Below, piece after piece: positions 1 through 5,114 of a stretch of 6,406 nucleotides of DNA. Both the position numbers and the translations under genes were made by a program. Origin of the DNA: Flavobacteriales bacterium UBA1112 (GTDB taxonomy: Bacteria; Bacteroidota; Bacteroidia; Flavobacteriales_D; Sanyastnellaceae). The stretch covers positions 1 through 6,406 of the forward strand of contig DCBH01000086.1 of assembly GCA_002313415.1 (NCBI GenBank), read 5' to 3'. How positions within the stretch are numbered: the first letter of the stretch is position 1; every line of letters starts with the position of its first letter. The notes beneath the pieces were generated by a model that saw nothing but the letters and a program-made list of their open reading frames with translations, had not been told where the DNA came from and did not search any database.

Positions 1-1583
1 GCATGTACCTCACCCACGATGTCTTCAGGATAAACCTTGGGATCTTCGTCATAAATGCGAATTCCATCTTGTGAGTCTGTGTAGAATCCCTGTCCAATTT
101 CGGCAAGATCCCCAAGTGACATCGCCCAAAAGTCCGCGTATCCCTCGTTCATCGCTCCATTGGCGAAGTTGTAGAAATAAGACTGATAAAACCAGTCGTT
201 GATGGCGTGGCCATATTCGTGGTAAACCACATCTGCAATCAGAGAAGTCGCATTGCACCCCCCTCCTGCATCGTAAAAATTGATGCTCGAACCATCGTAG
301 AATGCATTGCACTCACCAGCCACATCGATATTCACAGTCATGCTCCAATCCAAATCTGAAAACTCAGGCAACCAAGCGCGCATGTGATCGTGAATGAGAT
401 TGGTGCTCCTGTAAGCACTGGCCTCTTTGGTGTTTCCTGGTGCCGTCAGGGAATTGTAGCCATCCACAATATCCACGTTGGAAGAGGGCGTGTTGCCGTT
501 GGTAAATACGGTGGCGTAGAGGCCTTTCAATTCCAGCTCCAACGAAGGAAAATCACCCTCAGCAGCTGTGTTGAATTGACCGGCTGTATCCGAGAAGTAA
601 GTGACGCTCCCCAATGGCAATTCCAAATGCGGCATGGCAAGAGATTCGGGCTCATCGAAAGGAAACATGGGATGAACAGAAGCCTTGACTTGCCCAAAGA
701 CGTTTGGCGGCATCGCCGCCGTCACCTTCGCCACGCGTTTTTTGTCATCTTTTACGTTTCCCATGTTTCGGACCATGCGCTCAGGCATTTCATGAACCAC
801 TTGGTTCGTGCGTAACACCACAGATCCATCAGTCAAGTCTACCCAAGTCAAGTAACGCACAGGCAAGACCCCTCTTCGCCCAGAAATTTCTAACTGCATT
901 ACAGGATGCGCATTCCACGCGAAATTCTCTTGATCAGATGTTTGAGTCGGCAACCAGGCCAGGCCAAGGTCTTCCGCATTGTAATCTGAGATGTACATGG
1001 TGCCGACATTCATTTCGCTTGTCGACATATCCATTGCCATGGTTTCAAGAACTTCGTCAAGGCTCACGTTGATTTCCTGAGGCGTCAAATCAGGCCAAAA
1101 ATCGCTTGACACCAGAACCAATTTGTCTCCGTTGAATTTGGCCTGAAGTTTTGACCCCAATACAGGCAAGCCCTCTAGAAGCTGGCTGGCAAATACACGC
1201 TGGTGCTTCGAACCTTTTGCGACATGGATGTCCCCGAGCTCGTCTTGACTCCAACCGTAATCTCCCAAGGCCCAGGCCCAAGCTTGAAGTGCTCGGTCTT
1301 CTATGTCGTTGTCGCCGAATGGAATCCCCTTGCCCCACATCCGAGAAGGCAGAATGCGGTCATCATGAGCCAAAACAGACCACCCAGCACTTGAAGGTCC
1401 TGAGGTTTGCCATGAATTCTCTTCTCGAAACAGGCGTTGAACATCGCGATCCACAGGTTTCAAATCTGATGGCAGGCGCACCTCCCAGGGGTCATGAACA
1501 AATTCAGGAGTTTGAGCCCAGGCCAAAAGAGGCAAACAAAAGCCGACTAGAAAAACGTTGGTGCGAAGAAATTGAACATTCAT
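1..1583 (-). CDS. Secreted FTP-propeptide zinc metallopeptidase (gluzincin, M4/M36-like), C-terminus cut by window edge
   Basis: The minus-strand frame is open for 527 codons from ATG 1583 to the left edge. The N-terminus (MNVQFLRTNVFLVGFCLPLLAWA, then Gln24) is a signal peptide with an A-W-A cleavage site. Residues about 125-165 (from HQRVFASQLLEGLPVLG onward) resemble the FTP propeptide of fungalysins and thermolysins. The catalytic domain shows NAFY at 426-429, like the substrate-binding edge strand of thermolysin, then the zinc motif HEYGH at 455-459 (H455, catalytic E456, H459) and NEGYAD at 479-484, with E480 as third ligand and D484 four residues later. H459 to E480 is 21 residues, close to thermolysin (20). 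It probably hydrolyses proteins outside the cell or at its surface after propeptide removal. An in-frame ATG at 1631 would add 16 residues before the signal peptide and is less likely. The missing C-terminus may hold a type IX secretion domain; this cannot be seen. Exact peptidase family is unsure. Confidence 0.9.
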   Translation of the reverse strand, partial: MNVQFLRTNVFLVGFCLPLLAWAQTPEFVHDPWEVRLPSDLKPVDRDVQRLFREENSWQTSGPSSAGWSVLAHDDRILPSRMWGKGIPFGDNDIEDRALQAWAWALGDYGWSQDELGDIHVAKGSKHQRVFASQLLEGLPVLGSKLQAKFNGDKLVLVSSDFWPDLTPQEINVSLDEVLETMAMDMSTSEMNVGTMYISDYNAEDLGLAWLPTQTSDQENFAWNAHPVMQLEISGRRGVLPVRYLTWVDLTDGSVVLRTNQVVHEMPERMVRNMGNVKDDKKRVAKVTAAMPPNVFGQVKASVHPMFPFDEPESLAMPHLELPLGSVTYFSDTAGQFNTAAEGDFPSLELELKGLYATVFTNGNTPSSNVDIVDGYNSLTAPGNTKEASAYRSTNLIHDHMRAWLPEFSDLDWSMTVNIDVAGECNAFYDGSSINFYDAGGGCNATSLIADVVYHEYGHAINDWFYQSYFYNFANGAMNEGYADFWAMSLGDLAEIGQGFYTDSQDGIRIYDEDPKVYPEDIVGEVH

Positions 1584-1673
1584 GGGTGAAAATGTACGGC
1601 TTGGCGCGCAAAGCACGCACCTCCCGATCATTCAGATGCGCGGAATAAGTCGCAGATGATGTCGCTTGGCTGG

Positions 1674-2036
1674 TCAACGCACTTCCAACACCGCCGGCCA
1701 CTTCTCTTTCACGCCCTTCGTCCAAATCGAATCGCCATAGCCCAAAGCCACTTGATTTGAATCACACACCGTCGCCCAAAATGCAACCCGCAAACTGTCT
1801 TGCATTTCTCTAAATTGCTCCGCTCCTCCCTCAGGCATTCCAGACTTGGGGTAAGCTGCCAAGGCCTCTGCACCAGCCAAATTCATCGCTGCTCTCAATT
1901 CTCGATACACTTTTTTCTGCGTCTCCATTGAGACTGTGTTGTTCAGGGAATCAGAAGCCTCGTTGCTTGACTGACAGCCCGCAATCACTGCTGCGAAGAC
2001 ACATGCAGCAAAACATATTTTTTTCGTGGGATTCAT
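1674..2036 (-). CDS. Small lipoprotein of unknown function
   Basis: This 120-residue protein is not recognised. Its start is MNPTKK followed by a hydrophobic stretch and the lipobox V-I-A-G-C, so signal peptidase II should cleave before Cys21, which would be lipidated. The mature part begins CQSSNEASD, a short serine- and asparagine-rich linker, and then looks mainly helical (from about METQKKVYRELRAAMNLAGAEAL) with one further cysteine in the motif TVCDSNQ. It ends KEKWPAVLEVR. I chose ATG 2036 because it puts the lysines and hydrophobic core in the normal place; upstream TTG and ATG starts at 2069 and 2063 would overlap the end of the Kazal gene and add a poor leader. It lies 26 bp after that gene and 90 bp before the metallopeptidase on the same strand, which suggests co-transcription. 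After Cys21 there is no clear acidic surface-export signal, so it could face the periplasm. No function can be assigned. Confidence 0.85.
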   Translation of the reverse strand: MNPTKKICFAACVFAAVIAGCQSSNEASDSLNNTVSMETQKKVYRELRAAMNLAGAEALAAYPKSGMPEGGAEQFREMQDSLRVAFWATVCDSNQVALGYGDSIWTKGVKEKWPAVLEVR

Positions 2037-2062
2037 GATGGTATGGATATCATAGATGAACA

Positions 2063-2761
2063 TCAACAAACACTTCCAAACAGACCGAGCATGACCAGGA
2101 TGTCAGAGACCGAAATCAATCCGTCGCCATTCAAATCACCAGCGCAAACCTCATCGTATTCAAATTCACAAGAACCATCATCGTAGACCGCGCCAGGATT
2201 GAAATTGGAGGCTTGCTGATATGAACATCCACCACCCATAGCTGGCAGGGGACATGCATAAGGTGGGAACAAGCACGAGCCATCATCAACTTGAGCCGTC
2301 ACATCGTAGTTGCAGGCGAATTCATACGTGCAACCAAGGTTGCCTTGCCCCTGTGACAAGCAGGACGCGCACTCATCCATTGAAGCAAACAAATGTGATT
2401 CATAGTCCACACCTCCTGCCACGGTGCCACATCCACTGACGTAGGTACAAACGCCACCCACATTGCCCACGCCTAGGACAAGGTCACACAGGCCAAAGTC
2501 CACCTCTTCGAGATTCATGCATCCACTCATGTCACATTCACCTTCCGACCACGTGGTCACTCCCCCTTGAGTTTGGGCAATGCACGCATTGCTGTAAACC
2601 AAACCATCACAGCCGCATACGGGTGCAAATTCGAGGGTGCAAAAGGCCGTGGGGTCAATCAGGGACTCGTCAATGCATGAGGACACTTGCGCGTTCGCAC
2701 GTGCACAAACGAATAGCGCTGCAAACCTGATCGAAAATGAGAAGAGTCGAACCCAATCCAC
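2063..2761 (-). CDS. Secreted Kazal-domain protein with cysteine repeats and C-terminal dockerin-like EF-hand
   Basis: The protein has 232 residues. The start is GTG 2761, forced because an in-frame TGA lies directly before it. The leader ends ARANA, then Gln25 (A-x-A cleavage). Residues 29-76 form a Kazal serine protease inhibitor domain: Cys29, 41, 49, 51, 60 and 76, with CGCDG and the YSNAC motif. The loop after Cys41 reads C-T-L-E-F-A-P-V-C-G. Residues 80-134 are a cysteine-containing segment often seen beside such domains. Two repeats of the GCT..AC(N).. DDGSC type follow at 143-163 and 178-198; the second has Ser instead of its middle Cys. The C-terminus is one dockerin-like calcium loop (DLNGDGLISVSD, 209-220) between Cys206 and Cys232, the last residue. 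The likely site is outside the cytoplasm. Inhibition of serine proteases is known for the family; here it is inferred. The gene lies 65 bp after the kinase gene. The Kazal unit could instead serve only as a structural module. Confidence 0.88.
   Translation of the reverse strand: MDWVRLFSFSIRFAALFVCARANAQVSSCIDESLIDPTAFCTLEFAPVCGCDGLVYSNACIAQTQGGVTTWSEGECDMSGCMNLEEVDFGLCDLVLGVGNVGGVCTYVSGCGTVAGGVDYESHLFASMDECASCLSQGQGNLGCTYEFACNYDVTAQVDDGSCLFPPYACPLPAMGGGCSYQQASNFNPGAVYDDGSCEFEYDEVCAGDLNGDGLISVSDILVMLGLFGSVC
2168..2335 (-). repeat. Two copies of the same cysteine repeat in the Kazal protein
   Basis: Copy one (2335-2273) starts GCTYEFACNYD and ends VDDGSC; copy two (2230-2168) starts GCSYQQASNFN and ends YDDGSC. 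They are the same module as the seven repeats in the divergent gene at 5115. In copy two the middle Cys is replaced by Ser, leaving an uneven cysteine pattern. Confidence 0.85.
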
Positions 2762-2826
2762 TCAACAATGTAGTCCAAAAATCCATTTTTTCCAGAGTGC
2801 TGGATGCGCCATCCTTGTTGCAAGAG

Positions 2827-4887
2827 TCAATCTTGGTAAGAGAATCGCTCAATGAGGGAACGAAGGTGTGCAGGGCTAAAAGGCTTCACCACCACGTCTT
2901 CCATGCCAGCATCGAGGGCTTTCGTACGTGTTCTAGATTCTGCATCGGCTGTGAGCCCAACAATGGGGATTGCGCTGCAGTCACTTGAGGGTTGTTTCCA
3001 AGCCTGCGCGGCCTCAAAGCCATCGCGATCCGGCATGTGAATGTCAAGAAGAATGATAAATGGTGTTGTTTGAGCAAGCAACAAATCAGCTTCATTCACA
3101 CTGTAAGCTGTGATGACTTCATAACCCCAATTGGACAACATTCGCTTGGCCACCAATACATTCAATTCGTTGTCATCGACGATAAGCACAGGAGCTTCTG
3201 GTATCATGGGCCGCATTGAAGTAACTCGCTCGGGCTTTGCACTGGCGTTGACCTTCTCCGACAATTCCAACGGAAGCGTGAAACGAAACGTAGTACCCTT
3301 CCCCAACGCACTCTTCACCCCGATCTCCCCACCGTGGAGATTGACCAACTTTTTGGTAATGGCCAGTCCCAATCCCACCCCCCGATTGCCCGTATTGACG
3401 AAATCTGCTCTGTTGGCCTGTTCAAAAGGCTCCAATATGCGCTCTAAATCTTGCTCTGCTATGCCTTCTCCAGAGTCGACAACCTCGACGACCAACTGTC
3501 CCGATTCCCAGGCCACGTTGCAACGTATTTCGCCTCCGATAGTAAACTTTAAAGCATTGGATATGAGATTATTAAGCATTTGAGTGAGCCATCCCACATC
3601 CGCGACCAATCCATTGGGCACGGCAGCGTCAATTGCAAGTTGCAATGTGTTCTTTGTGGCCTCAGCTCTTTTGTCAAAACCATTGACCACACGCTTGAAA
3701 AATTCTCGAGGGGCAAATGGGGTGAGATGCGGCTGAGATTTGCCACTGTCCAAGCGCTCGAGATCGAGCACATCGGTCAAAAGACCTTTCAAGTGCTTTC
3801 CTGCAAATTCCATGTGGGAGAGATGCGACAGGCGATCATCCTCTGAGTCACTTCCCCGCATCATCAACTCGATCAGGCCCAAGATTGCATTCAAGGGAGT
3901 CCGAATTTCATGACTCATCACCGACAAGAAATCTGACTTATGTCTCTCTGCGGCAGCGGCCCGAGATCTTGCCAGTTGCACTTCTGTCACGTCCACTGCA
4001 TACATGTGTATGTAGTGCTTGTCGCCGACTCGAGCCATGGCCACTTGAAACCATCGATCACCTACTTTGACTTGTTCTTGGATCGGTGCATTTGCCCCCT
4101 TGGCCTTTTGCAAAACCGACCAAAATGGACTCATTTCAGAAAGTATTTTTGCCTCATCGAATTGATCGGAAAGGACTTCATCCGCACGAGCATTCGACAG
4201 GATGACAGCTCCCTTAAAGTCGATGCGTGCCACAGGGTTGGGATTCAGTTGAAAAAACTTGGCAAACTCTTGAATGCGCTCTTCACCAGCGCTCCTTCCG
4301 ATTTTTTGACCACAAATGTTGGCCACACTTTGGAGCAGCGCCAACTGAAACGGTTGGAAAAATCCCTCCAACCTGTGCTCACTGTTTATGATGCCGATGA
4401 CTTTTCCGTCACACATGATGGGAACGGTCATTTCGCTCCCTCGAATGGCATCGCCACCAATGTAGTCTGGGTCTTTTGAGGTGCTTGAGACGATCTCCGC
4501 GATGCCAGATTTGCCCACTCTTCCTACAATACCCTGACCGAAAGCGACACTGATGGGCTTATGAATGGCCCGATAATCAATAGTCTGTGGGCCATAGGCA
4601 GCCTTTCGGACCCACACTTCCCTGTCTTCATCGCGCAGATAAATCTCGCAATCTTCCAAACCCATTTTTTCGATGCATGACGAAGCGATGTCCCAAAGAA
4701 TGTCTTCTGTCGAATTCTGACGGAAGACGCTCTGGCTGAAGTACTCAACAATTGCCAATTGACTGCGAAAGCGCAAAGAGGAGTCTCGGCGCAGTTTAAA
4801 CCACAACCAAAAAAACAAAATTGCGGCGAGCACAGAAGCGACCAAGAAGCCCCACCAAATCATTGGTATGAGTGCGAAATTATCCAT
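2827..4887 (-). CDS. Hybrid sensor histidine kinase (TM-GAF-PAS-HisKA-HATPase-REC)
   Basis: From ATG 4887 the protein has 686 residues. One transmembrane segment (about 6-30, rich in W, F, L and I) anchors it, with almost nothing outside the cytoplasm, so sensing is probably intracellular or within the membrane. A GAF domain covers about 45-198 (FGQGIVGRVGKSGIA, then PIMCDGKVIGIIN). A PAS-like domain spans about 202-302, from FFQLNPNPVARID to the end. HisKA has MSHEIRTPLN with phospho-acceptor His326. HATPase has the N box NNLISN (439-444), G1 box DSGEG (471-475) and G2 box GVGLGLAI (503-510). A receiver domain ends the protein, with acidic D571 and D572, phospho-acceptor Asp615 in LLDIHMPD, Thr646 and Lys668 in VKPF. 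All key residues are present, so it should be active. No HPt domain, response regulator or DNA-binding domain is in view, so the phosphorelay partner is unknown. A TTG at 4917 could extend it by 10 residues, but ATG fits the membrane segment better. Confidence 0.96.
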   Translation of the reverse strand: MDNFALIPMIWWGFLVASVLAAILFFWLWFKLRRDSSLRFRSQLAIVEYFSQSVFRQNSTEDILWDIASSCIEKMGLEDCEIYLRDEDREVWVRKAAYGPQTIDYRAIHKPISVAFGQGIVGRVGKSGIAEIVSSTSKDPDYIGGDAIRGSEMTVPIMCDGKVIGIINSEHRLEGFFQPFQLALLQSVANICGQKIGRSAGEERIQEFAKFFQLNPNPVARIDFKGAVILSNARADEVLSDQFDEAKILSEMSPFWSVLQKAKGANAPIQEQVKVGDRWFQVAMARVGDKHYIHMYAVDVTEVQLARSRAAAAERHKSDFLSVMSHEIRTPLNAILGLIELMMRGSDSEDDRLSHLSHMEFAGKHLKGLLTDVLDLERLDSGKSQPHLTPFAPREFFKRVVNGFDKRAEATKNTLQLAIDAAVPNGLVADVGWLTQMLNNLISNALKFTIGGEIRCNVAWESGQLVVEVVDSGEGIAEQDLERILEPFEQANRADFVNTGNRGVGLGLAITKKLVNLHGGEIGVKSALGKGTTFRFTLPLELSEKVNASAKPERVTSMRPMIPEAPVLIVDDNELNVLVAKRMLSNWGYEVITAYSVNEADLLLAQTTPFIILLDIHMPDRDGFEAAQAWKQPSSDCSAIPIVGLTADAESRTRTKALDAGMEDVVVKPFSPAHLRSLIERFSYQD

Positions 4888-4910
4888 GGCAAAGGGTCCC
4901 ACGAATGTAC

Positions 4911-4937
4911 GCGTCAAGCCTCGCTTGCCGTTGACGC
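4911..4937. promoter_or_regulatory. Perfect inverted repeat upstream of the kinase gene
   Basis: GCGTCAA (4911-4917) and TTGACGC (4931-4937) are exact reverse complements with a 13-bp spacer and half-site centres 20 bp apart, about two helical turns. The repeat lies 24-50 bp upstream of the kinase ATG. It could be a dimer-binding operator or an RNA hairpin in the leader. A second, competing pairing (CAAGC 4915-4919 with GCTTG 4923-4927) overlaps the left arm. Function is inferred from symmetry only. Confidence 0.45.
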
Positions 4938-4977
4938 AGGCAAAACCCCAACCTGCAGAAAATCAACTTCGTCGAAG

Positions 4978-5048
4978 GTTTTTGGCAATCTCTCTAGGTT
5001 TTTGAGCTTTTTATCGCCAAAAACAGGTATTTTGACGACTGATTTTTT
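4978..5048. promoter_or_regulatory. 20-bp-spaced GTTTTTG boxes and phased A/T tracts in the divergent intergenic region
   Basis: GTTTTTG occurs at 4978-4984 and 4998-5004 and inverted (CAAAAAC) at 5018-5024, exactly 20 bp apart each time. The outer two boxes extend into a 9-bp perfect inverted repeat (GTTTTTGGC 4978-4986, GCCAAAAAC 5016-5024). Further T tracts at 5008-5012, 5030-5033 and 5043-5048 fall near a 10-11 bp rhythm with these, except the last. Phased A tracts are known to bend DNA. The region lies between two divergent starts, so a role in expression of one or both genes is plausible. Confidence 0.45.
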
Positions 5049-5058
5049 GTATCTTTTG
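5031..5058 (+). promoter_or_regulatory. Weak Bacteroidota-type promoter candidate for the repeat-protein gene
   Basis: TTTG at 5031-5034 and TATCTTTTG at 5050-5058 resemble the -33 and -7 elements of Bacteroidota sigma factor (TTTG and TAnnTTTG). The -7 match has one extra T and the 15-bp spacer is shorter than the usual 19 or so. If real, transcription would start near 5065, giving a leader of about 50 bases. Confidence 0.3.
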
Positions 5059-5068
5059 TAATTGAACG

Positions 5069-5090
5069 TTTTTCTCCACTAGGAGAGAAA
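5069..5090 (+). promoter_or_regulatory. Hairpin in the presumed 5' leader of the repeat-protein gene
   Basis: The segment pairs 5069-5077 with 5082-5090 around the loop ACTA: nine pairs, one of them a G-T (G-U in RNA) pair. It ends 24 bases before the ATG. It is not followed by a T run, so it is not a terminator. It contains AGGAG at 5081-5085, but at about 30 bases from the start this is too far to act as a ribosome binding site. It may protect the mRNA 5' end. Confidence 0.35.
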
Positions 5091-5114
5091 GCCTCAACAA
5101 AGACGACACAGCAA

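Noticed and set aside
49..312. An 87-codon minus-strand frame in the catalytic region of the metallopeptidase
   Set aside because: It is a shifted frame; the true frame gives HEYGH and NEGYAD.
384..1072. Two overlapping plus-strand open frames (384-815 and 704-1072)
   Set aside because: Both are shadows of the metallopeptidase gene, whose frame is open without a stop from 1583 to the left edge.
1151..1648. A 165-codon plus-strand open frame opposite the metallopeptidase N-terminus
   Set aside because: The minus strand encodes a signal peptide and an FTP propeptide here; the plus-strand product has an odd composition and no domain.
2763..2826. Small hairpins GGATG/CATCC and CCAG/CTGG between the kinase and Kazal genes as a terminator
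   Set aside because: The stems are only 4-5 bp and no T run follows directly; an A run comes next. Evidence is too weak to call a terminator.
3940..4479. A 179-codon plus-strand open frame inside the kinase gene
   Set aside because: It lies opposite the conserved PAS and HisKA-coding region and shows no recognisable domain or upstream signal.
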